DNA of 64,000 bases from Nesterenkonia lutea (GTDB taxonomy: Bacteria > Actinomycetota > Actinomycetes > Actinomycetales > Micrococcaceae): assembly GCF_014873955.1 (NCBI RefSeq), contig NZ_JADBED010000001.1, positions 2,356,001-2,420,000 of the forward strand, written 5' to 3'. The position numbers and the translations under genes were made by a program. Every line of letters starts with the position of its first letter. Position 1 is the first letter of the stretch. The notes below the pieces were generated by a model that saw only the letters and a list, made by a program, of their open reading frames with translations, did no database searches and was not told the DNA's origin. Positions 32,836-42,070 of this stretch are shown piece after piece.

Positions 32836-34134
32836 CTTCACATATGGGGTTCCATTCGCTGCTGGGGGGCGGACCCGACCGACGAAGCCCGCCACCGCGA
32901 GGATCGTGATCACATAGGGCAGCATCAGCAGCGCCTCGGAGGGGACCGGAGTGCCGATCGCGGCGAGCACGTTGCCCAGCGAGGTGGAGAAGCCGAACAG
33001 CAGAGCCGCCAGGACCGCTCCGATCGGGTGCCAGCGACCGAGGATCATCGCGGCCAGGGCGATGAATCCTGCGCCGGCGGACATCTCCTTGCCGAAGGCC
33101 AGCCCCTGACCGATGGTGAAGAAGGAGCCGCCCAGCCCGGCGATGGCCCCCGCCAGGATGACGTTGTACACGCGCATCCGGTTGACCTTGATGCCCACCG
33201 TGTCCGCCGCCCTGGGGTGCTCCCCCACGGCCCGAGTCCGCAGACCCCAGCGGGAGCGGAACAGGAAGACGTTCAGCACCGCGACCAGGACGTACATCAG
33301 GTAGACCAGGATCGTCTGGTCGAAGAGCACCGGACCGATGACCGGGATCTGGGAGAGCACCGGGATCGGCAGGTCAGGCAGCTGCTGGCGGGCGTTCCAG
33401 AGCTCGGCGTTCTGCGTCAGCGTGGTGGAGAAGAGGAAGCCGGTCAGACCGATGACCAGCACGTTGAGCACCACGCCGACGATGATCTGGTTGACCTGAT
33501 ACTTCACCGAGAAGAACACCAGCACCGCGCCGACCAGGGCCCCCGCCAGCGGCGAGAAGAGCAGACCCAGATACGCGCTGGTGAAGACGGAGGCGGCGAC
33601 AGCCGCCAGGAAGGCCCCGGCCAGCAGCTGCGCCTCGATGGCGATGTTGATGACCCCGGAGCGTTCGCCCACGAGTCCGCACATGGCGCCGAAGATCAGC
33701 GGCACCGAGAGCGCCAGGGCCCCGGTGAGCATGGTGACCAGCGGGATGACCGCCCCACGGTCAGCGCCGGCCCAGACCAGGAACGCCACGACGAAGAGCA
33801 CCCCGAAGAGCAGCGGGAGCCAGAGCCTCGCCTGCGCCCTGTTCGAGGCCCGCCAGAACGCGTAGACGGTCAGCGCGAGGAGTGTCGCTGCCAGCACCCA
33901 CCCGGCAGGCCGGGAGGGAAGCTCGATGACCGGAATCTCGAAGAAGTCCCCTGCGGAGGCCAGACGGAAGTGCGTCCGCCCTCCTGCAGGGCTTCCCAGC
34001 GCGAAGAGCAGCCCGAGCACAGCCAGGATCGCGTAGGTGATGGGGTATTTCCAGGAGACGGGCCGGACGCTGGCGGCGGCTCGCTCGGCCGGCTGCGCCT
34101 GAACAGCGGCGGGACTCACGGTCTGGTCGCTCAC
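32833..34134 (-). CDS. ABC transporter permease, nucleoside/BMP type (second subunit)
   Basis: A 433-residue inner-membrane permease of the BPD_transp_2 family with about 10 helices. The conserved block GLVGERSGVINIAIEAQLLA, then GAFLAAVAAS, and later VGEHPRAADTVGIKVNRMRV with GLGGSFFTIG identify it as the YufQ/NupC-like subunit of simple-sugar/nucleoside importers. Its extended N-terminus (SWKYPITYAILAVLGLLFAL and two further helices) is longer than in the shortest relatives. It overlaps the first permease gene by 4 bp and forms the channel with it. Confidence 0.9.
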   Translation of the reverse strand: MSDQTVSPAAVQAQPAERAAASVRPVSWKYPITYAILAVLGLLFALGSPAGGRTHFRLASAGDFFEIPVIELPSRPAGWVLAATLLALTVYAFWRASNRAQARLWLPLLFGVLFVVAFLVWAGADRGAVIPLVTMLTGALALSVPLIFGAMCGLVGERSGVINIAIEAQLLAGAFLAAVAASVFTSAYLGLLFSPLAGALVGAVLVFFSVKYQVNQIIVGVVLNVLVIGLTGFLFSTTLTQNAELWNARQQLPDLPIPVLSQIPVIGPVLFDQTILVYLMYVLVAVLNVFLFRSRWGLRTRAVGEHPRAADTVGIKVNRMRVYNVILAGAIAGLGGSFFTIGQGLAFGKEMSAGAGFIALAAMILGRWHPIGAVLAALLFGFSTSLGNVLAAIGTPVPSEALLMLPYVITILAVAGFVGRVRPPAANGTPYVK

Positions 34135-35510
34135 TTGCCAACCTCCTGTGACGTGGTGCTGGACGGTTGGTGAGCGGGACTCGGCCTGCTGTGATCCTGG
34201 TCCTCCGCCGCATCGGTGCCGACGGACCCGGAGGAACCGGAGGAACCGCCGCTGCGGCGTCGACTCTTCTTGAACCGTGGACGGCCGTCGGCATGCGGAA
34301 GGAAGAAGATGGCGCGCACCAGCGGAGGCGCCGCGATCATCAGCACGATCACCGCCTGGAGCACCAGCACGATGTCGATGGGGGTGCCGGTCTGTGCCTG
34401 CATGAGCACGCCGCCGGCACGGAGACCGCCGAGCAGAAGCCCAGCGAGGAAGGTGCCCAGCGGCTTCGAGCGCCCGAGCAGGGCCACGGTGATCGCGTCG
34501 AAGCCCAGGGTGCCTGCGATGCCTCCGGCGATCCGGTACTCGGTGCCCAGCACGTGGGCGGCGCCGCCCAGGCCCGCGAGACCGCCGGCCACGATCAGCA
34601 CCAGGGCGGTGGCCTTGGACACGTTGATCCCCGCCGTGCGGGCAGCCTCAGGGTTCTCACCGATGGCGCGGAACTCGAAGCCGAGAGCAGAGCGTTCCAG
34701 CAGCCACCAGACGAAGAGCGTGGCGAGGATTGCGATGAGGAACCCGGCATGGATCCGGAAGCCCGGTCCCAGCAGCGAGAAGAGCTGGGCGGAATCGTCG
34801 ACCGAGCTTGAGAGCGGCTGGTTGGAGCCGGTCTGCTTGTACCACTGCTGCTTCAGCAGCCATGCCAACAGGTAGATCGCAATATTGTTGAGCATGATCG
34901 TCACGATCACCTCATTGGCTCCGGTGCGCGCCTTGAGCACACCGGCGATGCCGCCCCAGATGGCGCCGCCGAGGATGCCGCCGGCGAGCGCCAGCAGCAC
35001 ATGCAGCCCGGCCGGGAGGGAGAGCGCATAGCCCAGGAAGCCCGCCGAGGTGGCGCCCAGGATGATCTGACCCTGGCCGCCGATGTTCAGCATCCCGGAG
35101 CGGAAGCCGATGGCGATGCCCAGACCTGCCAGGATCAGCGGCACCGAGTAGACCATGGTCTCGGTCAGCGGGCGGATGGATCGCGCGGCCGAGGGTGCCT
35201 GCCAGTCGAAGACGGCGCCGCGGAAGAGCGAGGAGTAGGCCTCGCGCAGAACCTGGAAGGAGGTCTCCAGGAAGTCGGTGGGCTGGGCGAAGAAGTAGCT
35301 CAGGCTGCCCTGGACCTCCTGATTGGCGCCGAGGATCAGCACTGCTCCGACCACCAGTGCGACGACGACGGCCAAGACCGTGACCACCCAGGAGGTCTGG
35401 CCCAGTTCACGCAGGGCGCGGGAGAGCCTGCCTTCCGCCTCGGCCCATGCTCCCTGATGGTTCGGGGCAGGGGCAGGGGACGTCCCGGACTGGGACCCTG
35501 AATCGGTCAC
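34131..35510 (-). CDS. ABC transporter permease, nucleoside/BMP type (first subunit)
   Basis: A 459-residue BPD_transp_2 permease. PLILAGLGIAIGFRSGMLNI with GGQGQIILGATSAGFLGY, then ARTGANEVIVTIMLNNIAIY and AIGENPEAARTAGINVSKAT are hallmark blocks of the YufP/NupB-like subunit. The C-terminus adds a basic, Ser/Gly-rich cytoplasmic tail (KKSRRRSGGSSGSSG) of about 50 residues. The gene overlaps both neighbours by 4 bp (ATGA), so the operon is tightly coupled. It pairs with the 433-residue permease. Confidence 0.9.
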   Translation of the reverse strand: MTDSGSQSGTSPAPAPNHQGAWAEAEGRLSRALRELGQTSWVVTVLAVVVALVVGAVLILGANQEVQGSLSYFFAQPTDFLETSFQVLREAYSSLFRGAVFDWQAPSAARSIRPLTETMVYSVPLILAGLGIAIGFRSGMLNIGGQGQIILGATSAGFLGYALSLPAGLHVLLALAGGILGGAIWGGIAGVLKARTGANEVIVTIMLNNIAIYLLAWLLKQQWYKQTGSNQPLSSSVDDSAQLFSLLGPGFRIHAGFLIAILATLFVWWLLERSALGFEFRAIGENPEAARTAGINVSKATALVLIVAGGLAGLGGAAHVLGTEYRIAGGIAGTLGFDAITVALLGRSKPLGTFLAGLLLGGLRAGGVLMQAQTGTPIDIVLVLQAVIVLMIAAPPLVRAIFFLPHADGRPRFKKSRRRSGGSSGSSGSVGTDAAEDQDHSRPSPAHQPSSTTSQEVGK

Positions 35511-37096
35511 GTGCTCTCCTCTGCTTCGGCCGAGTGATCGGTCCCGGACAGCGCTGTGTGATGGGTGGCGGCCTGCTCCTCGGCCTCCTCCACGGGCACA
35601 CCGGCCATCATCAGCCCCAGCACATCACGGCTGGTGCCGGCCGGGACGATGCCCACGATCCGACCGCGGTACATGACTGCGATGCGGTCGGCGAGGTTCA
35701 AAGCCTCGTCCAGCTCGGTGGAGACGATCAGACACGGGGTGCCCTTGTCCCGCTCCTCGATGACGGTGCGGTGGACGAACTCGATGGAGCCGACGTCGAG
35801 CCCACGGGTGGGCTGGCTCGCCACGAACAGCCGCAGGTCCCGGCTCATCTCTCGGGCCAGCACGACCTTCTGCTGGTTGCCGCCGGAGAGCGTGGAGATC
35901 GGGTCATCCACGCTGCCCATGCGGACGTCGAAGCGCTCAGCCTGGGCCTGCGCAGCCTCGCGCATCACCGGCAGGCGCAGTGCGATGTTCCCCGGGCCCC
36001 CGGAGTAGGGCGCCCGATCGTACATGTCCAGCACATAGTTCTCCGTGACGGTGAAGGCCCCGATGACACCGTCGGTGCTGCGGTCCTCCGGCACGAAGCC
36101 CAGTCCTGCGGCCAGCCGCTGTTTGACGCTGAGCGGAGCAAGGTCCTGGTCATCGAGGAGGATCCGACCCGCCACAGGCTCGCGGATCCCCAGGATGGTC
36201 TGGGCGAGCTCGCTCTGACCGTTGCCGTCCACCCCGGCGATGACGAGGATCTCTCCCCGGCGCACCTCGAGATCGACATCATCGACGACGACCTTGTCCA
36301 TCGAACTGAGCACGGTCAGTCCCTCCACCGCGAAGCTCACCTCCCCGGGGGATGCCGGCTCCTTGGCGGTGGTGAGGTTGACCTCACGCCCGACCATGAG
36401 CCCGGCCAGCTCCGTCTCCGTGGACTCGGGGGTGGTCTCTCCGACGACGGCGCCGCGCCGGATCACGGTGATCCGGTCGGCCACCGCGCGGACTTCGCGC
36501 AGCTTGTGCGTGATGAAGACGATGGAGGTCCCGGAGTCCCGGAGCTGACCCATGATGGTGATCAGTTCGTCGGTCTCCTGCGGGGTCAGCACGGCGGTGG
36601 GCTCATCGAGGATCAGCACCTTCGCGTCGCGGGAGAGCGCCTTGATGATCTCCACCCGCTGCTGGGCGCCGACGGGCAGATCCTCGATGCGCGCATCGGG
36701 GTCCACGTCGAATCCGAAGCGCGCGGAGATCTCCAGCACCTTCTCGCGCGCCTGACCCATGTCCATGATGCCTGCGGCGCGGGTGGGCTCGTAGCCCAGC
36801 GCCACTGACTCGGTGACGGTGAACACCGGGATCAGCATGAAGTGCTGGTGCACCATGCCGATCCCGGCGGCCACCGCGTCCCCGGGCCCGTTGAAGCTGA
36901 CCGGCTCGTCGTCCAGCAGAATCTCACCATCGTCCGGGGCGTAGAGCCCGTAGATGGTGTTCATCAGGGTGGACTTGCCGGCCCCGTTCTCACCGAGCAG
37001 AGCGTGGATCTCGCCCGGTTCGACGGTGAGCGATATCCGGTCATTCGCGGTGAAGGAGCCGAACCGCTTGGTGACCCCTCTCAGCTCAAGCTTCAT
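35507..37096 (-). CDS. ABC transporter ATP-binding protein, nucleoside/BMP type
   Basis: A 529-residue double ATPase. The first half has canonical Walker A (LLGENGAGKSTLMN) and Walker B (VLILDEPTAVLT). The second half has a degenerate Walker A (AGVDGNGQSELAQ) but an intact signature LSGGNQQKVVLAREMS, the asymmetric pattern usual for RbsA/YufO/NupA proteins. It energises import of nucleosides or related compounds by the two permeases encoded downstream. The start at ATG 37096 begins MKLELRGVTKRFGSF. It overlaps the next gene by 4 bp. Confidence 0.9.
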   Translation of the reverse strand: MKLELRGVTKRFGSFTANDRISLTVEPGEIHALLGENGAGKSTLMNTIYGLYAPDDGEILLDDEPVSFNGPGDAVAAGIGMVHQHFMLIPVFTVTESVALGYEPTRAAGIMDMGQAREKVLEISARFGFDVDPDARIEDLPVGAQQRVEIIKALSRDAKVLILDEPTAVLTPQETDELITIMGQLRDSGTSIVFITHKLREVRAVADRITVIRRGAVVGETTPESTETELAGLMVGREVNLTTAKEPASPGEVSFAVEGLTVLSSMDKVVVDDVDLEVRRGEILVIAGVDGNGQSELAQTILGIREPVAGRILLDDQDLAPLSVKQRLAAGLGFVPEDRSTDGVIGAFTVTENYVLDMYDRAPYSGGPGNIALRLPVMREAAQAQAERFDVRMGSVDDPISTLSGGNQQKVVLAREMSRDLRLFVASQPTRGLDVGSIEFVHRTVIEERDKGTPCLIVSTELDEALNLADRIAVMYRGRIVGIVPAGTSRDVLGLMMAGVPVEEAEEQAATHHTALSGTDHSAEAEEST

Positions 37097-37128
37097 CTCT
37101 GCGGTGTCACCAATCAGCTCAGCGTGGG

Positions 37129-38226
37129 TCAGGAAGGAGCGTTCTCGGACTCGATGACGGTCTCGCCATCGATGATCTCCTGGCGGAGCTGCTCGATGGC
37201 ATCCTGCACCTCAGAGGGGACCTCGTCCTCGAAGTCGTGGAAGGGAGCCAGGCCGACGCCGTCGTTCTCCAGGGTGCCCACATACGGCTCACTGGTGAAC
37301 TCGCCCGCTGCGCCCTCTTCGATCGTGGTGTAGACGGCGGTGCCGATCTCCTTCATCACCGAGGTGAGCATGATGTCTGGGAAGTCGGTGGACTCATAAC
37401 CGTCGGAGTCGACCCAGATCATCTTTGCCTCGGCGTTCTCCAGCACGGGGCCTGCGCCGACACCGGCGTTGCCGGCCACCGGCATGATGATGTCGGCGTC
37501 CTGGCTCAGCAGCTGCTCGGTGACTTCGCCGCCCTGAGTCTGGTCGCTGAAGTCGCCGGAGAAGGTGCCGGACTGCTCTTCCTTGTCCCAGCCCACCAGC
37601 TCGACCTCGGCGTCGTTGTCCTCGTTGTACCGATCCACGCCGTCGGCATAGCCGTCCATGAACACGGTCACCGAGGGGATCTGGACTCCGCCCCAGGTGC
37701 CGACCACGCCGGTCTCGCTCATCGAGGCGGCGACGTAGCCCGCCAGGTAGGCGGCCTCACCGGTGTTGAACACCAGCGGCTTGCCGTTGGTGAGCTCCCC
37801 CTCGAGCTCCTCCTCGTTGAAGTAGGAGTCGATCAGCGCGAAGTTGGTCTCTTCATTGGCCTCCGCGGCGAGGCGCAGCCCCTCCTCCAGCAGGAAGCCG
37901 ACTCCGAAGACGACGTCGCAGCCCTGCTGGACCATGGTGTCCACATTGGGGGCGTACTCGGATTCCGCAGTGGACTGCGCCTCAGCGTGCTCGATGCCCA
38001 GATCCTCGATGGCCATCTCCAGGCCCTCATAGGCCGACTGGTTGAAGGAGCGGTCGTCCCAGCCGCCCTCATCGGAGACGACACAGGCCTTGTAGTCGAC
38101 TTCTTCGGAGGCGGCGGCGTCGCCGTTCTCCGACTCTTCCTCGGGCGCCTCGCCGCAGGAGGAGAGGACGAGTGCTGCGGCTGCGGTCACGGCGAACGCG
38201 CCGCTGGTCTTGAAGGACCTCTTCAT
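37129..38226 (-). CDS. BMP-family lipoprotein, substrate-binding protein
   Basis: A 365-residue lipoprotein. The signal sequence MKRSFKTSGAFAVTAAAALV with lipobox LVLSSC precedes an acidic linker, then the BMP (PnrA/BmpA-like) domain: YKACVVSDEGGWDDRSFNQS, then QGCDVVFGVGFLLEEG, AAYLAGYVAASMSETGVVG, ADIIMPVAGNAGVGAG and a C-terminal region. It should capture purine or other nucleosides outside the membrane and hand them to the ABC permeases. ATG 38226 is chosen because GAGGAG lies 8 nt upstream; an ATG 15 nt earlier overlaps that site. It is the first gene of a four-gene importer operon. Substrate is inferred from the family. Confidence 0.9.
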   Translation of the reverse strand: MKRSFKTSGAFAVTAAAALVLSSCGEAPEEESENGDAAASEEVDYKACVVSDEGGWDDRSFNQSAYEGLEMAIEDLGIEHAEAQSTAESEYAPNVDTMVQQGCDVVFGVGFLLEEGLRLAAEANEETNFALIDSYFNEEELEGELTNGKPLVFNTGEAAYLAGYVAASMSETGVVGTWGGVQIPSVTVFMDGYADGVDRYNEDNDAEVELVGWDKEEQSGTFSGDFSDQTQGGEVTEQLLSQDADIIMPVAGNAGVGAGPVLENAEAKMIWVDSDGYESTDFPDIMLTSVMKEIGTAVYTTIEEGAAGEFTSEPYVGTLENDGVGLAPFHDFEDEVPSEVQDAIEQLRQEIIDGETVIESENAPS

Positions 38227-38370
38227 GGGGATGCTCCTCATGGTGCAAGAACGGCACCCCGAGGGTGCCGTGAAACGAGTGATGCAGGCAATGGTACGAC
38301 ACATTTCCACACGAAACATTGCACAGATGTTTCATCCGATGTTCACCGGCGCAATGCCCGCCGTCATCCC

Positions 38371-39738
38371 TCAGTCAAGGTGCTTGGAGGTGGTGTCCGG
38401 TGCGAGCTTGAGCATCAGCAGGACCGCGAGCACGACGCCGACCAGACAGATTCCGAAGGCCCCGGAGAGCCCGAAGGTCGGCTCCATCCACGCGATGAAG
38501 ACGAGCGGGCCCAGACCGGCGCCGATCCTGGAGATGGTCGAGGCCCAGCCGAATCCTGAACCGCGCAGCTCGGTGGGATAGAGCTCGGAGACGTAGGTGT
38601 AGAGCACCGGGATGCTGATCTGGATCACCATTCCGAAGCCGAGCAGAAGCAGCAGCACGGCCGTGGGCAGATGCATCGTCAGTCCGAGCACCACCAGCAT
38701 CGCGGTGGCCACCGGGGCGGAGACGGCGAGCAGCACCCGGCGCCCGGTGATCTCGACCAGGACGGTGGAGATCACCACGCCCACCAGTCCGACGGCGGCC
38801 ATGCCGGCCGTGCGGATGAAGGCCTGGTCCTGCTCGTAGCCAGCCTCGATCAGCAGCGTGGGCATCCACTGGATGGCGATGTAGTAGACGGTCATGATGG
38901 CGAGGAAGAGCACCCAGGAGACGGTGGTGACCCTCCAGCTGTGCGCCCAGACCAGCTTGAGCTGCTCTCCCACCGCGGCGAAGGTCAGCTTCGCCGGAGC
39001 CTGAGTGGCTTCAAGCGTGTACTGGCGCACTGGCGCACCGGTGCGGGCGACCAGCCCGTCGATGACCCTGCGGGCCTCGGCCATCTGTCCCTGGCGCATC
39101 AGATACATCGGTGACTCGGGGACGAAGAGCCGCACCGCAAAGACCAGCAGCGCGGGCAGGATCATCGCCAGCAGGGGGAGCCGCCAGTCTCCCCAGGTGC
39201 CCACCAGCCATGCCGAGACGAAGCCTGCGAGCGCCGCACCGATGGGCCACCAGCCGTCCATGGCCGTCAGCACACGTCCGCGCTGCCTGGCCGGGGTGAA
39301 CTCTCCGACCAGGGCGTAGTCCACCGGGATGCAGCCGCCGAGCCCGACCCCGGCGAGGAAGCGGAAGAGCACGAACCATTCAAGGCTCCCGGTCATCGCC
39401 CCGGCCACGGTGAACAGCGAGAAGATCAGCAGGGTCCAGGCGAAGGCCTTCCTGCGGCCGATCCGGTCTGCGATCGTGCCCCAGAGCACTGCGCCGACGG
39501 CCATGCCGATGAGGTTCGCGGTGCCGATCCACGCCGCGTCCGAGGCGGTCAGGTTCCACTCTTCGGAGAGCAGCGGGATCAGGATGCCGTTGAGCGAGAC
39601 GTCCCAGGCGTCGAACATGAATCCGAGCCCGCCGACGACGAAGATCCGACCCTGCGTGTTCCATCGCCAGGGGAGGTTCTGCAGGACTGATTCACCGGTG
39701 GGCAGCGCCGCAGCGGGCGTGGAGGTGTTCTGATGCAC
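38371..39738 (-). CDS. Major facilitator superfamily transporter, AAHS/sugar-porter like
   Basis: A 455-residue carrier with 12 predicted helices. LGFMFDAWDVSLNGILIPLL in helix 1 carries the Asp pattern of aromatic-acid:H+ symporters and related proteins. Motif A is GTIADRIGRRKAFAW, and GGCIPVDYALVGEFTPARQR and VSELYPTELRGSGFGW are sugar-porter/AAHS blocks. Substrate may be an aromatic acid, sugar or organic cation. GTG 39738 is chosen because a TACACT box lies 6 nt before it; a GTG 18 nt upstream would precede that transcription start. It is monocistronic. Confidence 0.8.
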   Translation of the reverse strand: MHQNTSTPAAALPTGESVLQNLPWRWNTQGRIFVVGGLGFMFDAWDVSLNGILIPLLSEEWNLTASDAAWIGTANLIGMAVGAVLWGTIADRIGRRKAFAWTLLIFSLFTVAGAMTGSLEWFVLFRFLAGVGLGGCIPVDYALVGEFTPARQRGRVLTAMDGWWPIGAALAGFVSAWLVGTWGDWRLPLLAMILPALLVFAVRLFVPESPMYLMRQGQMAEARRVIDGLVARTGAPVRQYTLEATQAPAKLTFAAVGEQLKLVWAHSWRVTTVSWVLFLAIMTVYYIAIQWMPTLLIEAGYEQDQAFIRTAGMAAVGLVGVVISTVLVEITGRRVLLAVSAPVATAMLVVLGLTMHLPTAVLLLLLGFGMVIQISIPVLYTYVSELYPTELRGSGFGWASTISRIGAGLGPLVFIAWMEPTFGLSGAFGICLVGVVLAVLLMLKLAPDTTSKHLD

Positions 39739-39744
39739 GAGGAG

Positions 39745-39750
39745 AGTGTA
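39745..39750 (-). promoter_or_regulatory. Leaderless -10 box (TACACT)
   Basis: Minus strand TACACT, 6 nt (CTCCTC), GTG 39738. It moves the MFS start 18 nt downstream of the longest frame. Confidence 0.5.
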
Positions 39751-39769
39751 AGCCACTCACCCCCGCCGC

Positions 39770-41014
39770 CTACTCCCAGATGACCTCGGGCTCATCGGCG
39801 GTCATGTCGACCAGCGGTGTGCCCAGCGTGCCCGGATCCCCGAAGTAGAGCTCGTAGAGGCTGGTCACGCCGCCCTCCTCCGCCTCGTATTCGACGTTGA
39901 CCTGACCGGTGAAGTACTCGGCCTTGACCAGCGTGGGCGTGGTGTAGCTCGGACTGGGAGTCAGCCGCTGCAGCGCCTGGTCAGTCTCGGCCGGAAGCGA
40001 TCGGGAGATGCTCCCCTCCACGACTGCGGCACCGGAGACGTCCGCCGGCATGTCCAGTCCGCAGCCCGCCTCCATCTCCTTGGAGGCGATGCAGTCCTCC
40101 ACGTCGGCGATGATCAGCTCGCGCCAGGTCTCAGTGGCCGCTTCGGTGAGGGCCACCTCCAGGGTCGTGGCCGTGGTGTAGGTCTCGGTCACTTCGACCA
40201 CTCCGTCACCGTCGAAGCTGAAGTTCTCCTCCTCGAGATCAAGCTGGTACATCAGACCGAGGAACACCGTGGCCTCGCCACCCTCCACGGCTTCACCGTT
40301 GACCGTGACAGCCAGGTCTCCGAGATCCGGCTGCATGAGCTCTGCCTCAGCATCGACCTCCCAGGCATCAGTGTCCGGGTTCTGGTAGGTGTAGACCCGT
40401 TTGGTCACGCCGACCTCGCCGAGGGTGTAGCTGACCTGGACCTCCTGGGAGTACGCGGCCTCTTCAGCCGCGGCATCCTCAGTGACCTCGACGTCAGTGA
40501 TCGGAGCCAGCTCCAGTGAAGCCGCAAGCACCTCCTCCGTCATCAGGCTGTCGTCACTGACCTCATAGAGCAGTGACCGCGCGGCCTCCGCCTCGCCGTC
40601 TGCCAGCGCGGTGAAGTAGGACTCCACCGCGGCGGCGGGGCTCTCGGCATCCACGGCAGGCGCCTCGGCCGCCGCAGAGTCCTGAGGCTGGGTGGTGTCA
40701 TCATCGGCCGCAGCCTCACCCCCGCGCACCAGCAGGAGGATGAGAGCGATCACAGCGACCACGACGAGGACGCCGACGGCTATCAGCGTCCAGAACAGCC
40801 CCTTGCCGTGCCCGCTGCCTCCTCCGCTGGGCCCGCCCGGGCCCTGGGGATACATCGGATCGCCGGGCCCGTCGGGATAGCTCGGTCCCCCGGGAGTGTT
40901 CGCAGGACCCTGGTATCCGTACCCGGACTGGCCCTGCGATCCGTACCCGGACTGGCCCTGGTATCCGTACCCGGACTGGCCCTGCGGCCCGTAGGTCGGC
41001 TGGTGATCTGACAT
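39770..41014 (-). CDS. Single-pass membrane protein with Gly/Tyr/Gln repeat tail
   Basis: A 414-residue protein of unknown family. The N-terminal ~65 cytoplasmic residues are three GYGYQGQS-type repeats and a Pro/Gly-rich stretch. One transmembrane helix follows (LFWTLIAVGVLVVVAVIALI, about 73-95). An acidic extracytoplasmic part begins SPAAAVESYFTALADGEAEA (a DUF4878/NTF2-like-looking start) and contains two cysteines (VEDCIAS..., MEAGCGLDM) that could form a disulfide. The layout resembles actinobacterial membrane-anchored, surface-exposed proteins of unknown role. ATG 41014 has no strong ribosome-binding site. Confidence 0.6.
   Translation of the reverse strand: MSDHQPTYGPQGQSGYGYQGQSGYGSQGQSGYGYQGPANTPGGPSYPDGPGDPMYPQGPGGPSGGGSGHGKGLFWTLIAVGVLVVVAVIALILLLVRGGEAAADDDTTQPQDSAAAEAPAVDAESPAAAVESYFTALADGEAEAARSLLYEVSDDSLMTEEVLAASLELAPITDVEVTEDAAAEEAAYSQEVQVSYTLGEVGVTKRVYTYQNPDTDAWEVDAEAELMQPDLGDLAVTVNGEAVEGGEATVFLGLMYQLDLEEENFSFDGDGVVEVTETYTTATTLEVALTEAATETWRELIIADVEDCIASKEMEAGCGLDMPADVSGAAVVEGSISRSLPAETDQALQRLTPSPSYTTPTLVKAEYFTGQVNVEYEAEEGGVTSLYELYFGDPGTLGTPLVDMTADEPEVIWE
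40915..40990 (-). repeat. Intragenic 27-bp tandem repeat
   Basis: About three copies of a 27-bp unit (plus strand TACCCGGACTGGCCCTG with a variable remainder) encode the GYGxQGQS repeats of the protein at 39770-41014. Copy-number change is likely between strains. Confidence 0.75.
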
Positions 41015-41177
41015 GTAGCGCCCCGTTCGCTGCCAGCCTGCACTGGCTCCTGACCTGCTGTGTCCGCCGAAACCGCATGGCTCGGTCGTGGAGGCGCGAC
41101 ATCTGCCCGACCCGCGCCTCTGAGAACAAACAGTACTGCCAAAATCGCCTCGATCGGCTTATCGGCGGGGATCCGTC

Positions 41178-41807
41178 TCAGTCGAGAGTGCCGGCGCGGG
41201 AGCCGCGCGCCGCGCCCTCGAGCTCCTCGGCGGTGCGCAGCAGCTGATTGGCACGTTCGGTGAGCCTTCGGGCGGCTTCTGGACTGTGCCGTTCGGAGCC
41301 TCCGGCCCAGAGCGCCTGACCTCGTGCCACGACGCGGCAGAACGCGCCCGCACGATCGAAGGCGGAGTCGATGTCCCCGCGGTACATGCCCGCCAGGACG
41401 AGATCAGCCAGTCGGTCCATCTCCTGCGCGGTGGGCGGCTCCGCGATGCCGGCGATGGCATGCGGAGCGGAATCCGTCTTGCCCAGGCTGTAGTACTCGC
41501 TCATCCGCTGAGGGTCCTTGTTCACCGCGGCACGGATCGCGTAGATCCGCCAGAGACCGCCGGCGAGCGAGTGCGCGGGGGAATCGGACCACAGCTCCGC
41601 GATGGCCTCGATGCCCTCGGTCTCCGCCAGCCGGATGAACCGCTCGGTGACCTCCGGGTCATCGGAGTCCCGCCCGTGGAAGACGAGCGCGTGGGCGGTG
41701 TCGTGAGCCGCCTGGGCGATGATCGCCGGATCAGCCCCGCCTTCCCGCTGGTCGAAAGCTGCTGGGTCGATGTACCTGGGCCTGCGGTGGCGAGGCTGGC
41801 TGCTCAT
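41178..41807 (-). CDS. Conserved actinobacterial protein of unknown function
   Basis: A 209-residue, hydrophilic, mostly helical cytoplasmic protein. Visible features are HDTAHALVFHGRDSDDPEVT, LWRIYAIRAAVNKDPQRMSE, YYSLGKTDSAPHAIAGIAEP and FDRAGAFCRVVARGQALWAG. I recognise no named domain. It has a good ribosome-binding site (AGGAGG) 6 nt before ATG 41807. It lies divergent from tRNA-Lys and upstream of the membrane-anchored protein gene. Similar proteins appear to occur in other Micrococcaceae, often as single genes; function unknown. Confidence 0.6.
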   Translation of the reverse strand: MSSQPRHRRPRYIDPAAFDQREGGADPAIIAQAAHDTAHALVFHGRDSDDPEVTERFIRLAETEGIEAIAELWSDSPAHSLAGGLWRIYAIRAAVNKDPQRMSEYYSLGKTDSAPHAIAGIAEPPTAQEMDRLADLVLAGMYRGDIDSAFDRAGAFCRVVARGQALWAGGSERHSPEAARRLTERANQLLRTAEELEGAARGSRAGTLD

Positions 41808-41934
41808 CGCGTCCTCCTAGAAGAGATTCGCTTCGGTCCTTCATCGGCTGCACTGCCGTGCTCGCACGGTGTGCGTCATTATGCCGCAGGCCGCGGCGGC
41901 GATACCATAGGGCACGTCTTCAGGGGCTTCACAG

Positions 41935-42007
41935 GGGCCTTTAGCTCAGTTGGTAGAGCATCGGACTTTTAATCCGCTGGTCGCGGGTTCGAGTCCCGCA
42001 GGGCCCA
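41935..42007 (+). tRNA. tRNA-Lys (TTT)
   Basis: A 73-nt plus-strand tRNA with acceptor GGGCCTT, D-arm TAGCTCAGTTGGTAGAGC, anticodon loop CTTTTAA (anticodon TTT), T-loop GGTTCGAGTCC and discriminator A; CCA is not fully encoded. It is followed by a terminator hairpin. Confidence 0.95.
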
Positions 42008-42029
42008 CCGCGCTCCGCCGAGGAAGACA

Positions 42030-42070
42030 GTGATGCCCAGGTCAGCGCCGTGCGCGGACCTGGGCATCAC
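42030..42070 (+). terminator. Terminator of tRNA-Lys
   Basis: 14-bp perfect arms GTGATGCCCAGGTC (42030-42043) / GACCTGGGCATCAC (42057-42070) with a 13-nt loop, 22 bp after the tRNA. Confidence 0.7.

Noticed and set aside
33028..36808. Several long plus-strand frames (381-453 codons) over the ABC importer operon
   Set aside because: They are antisense shadows with Gln/Asp/His/Arg-rich, domain-free translations.
40905..41000. CRISPR-like spaced repeats
   Set aside because: The 27-bp units are contiguous, inside a coding region and in frame; no spacers and no cas genes.
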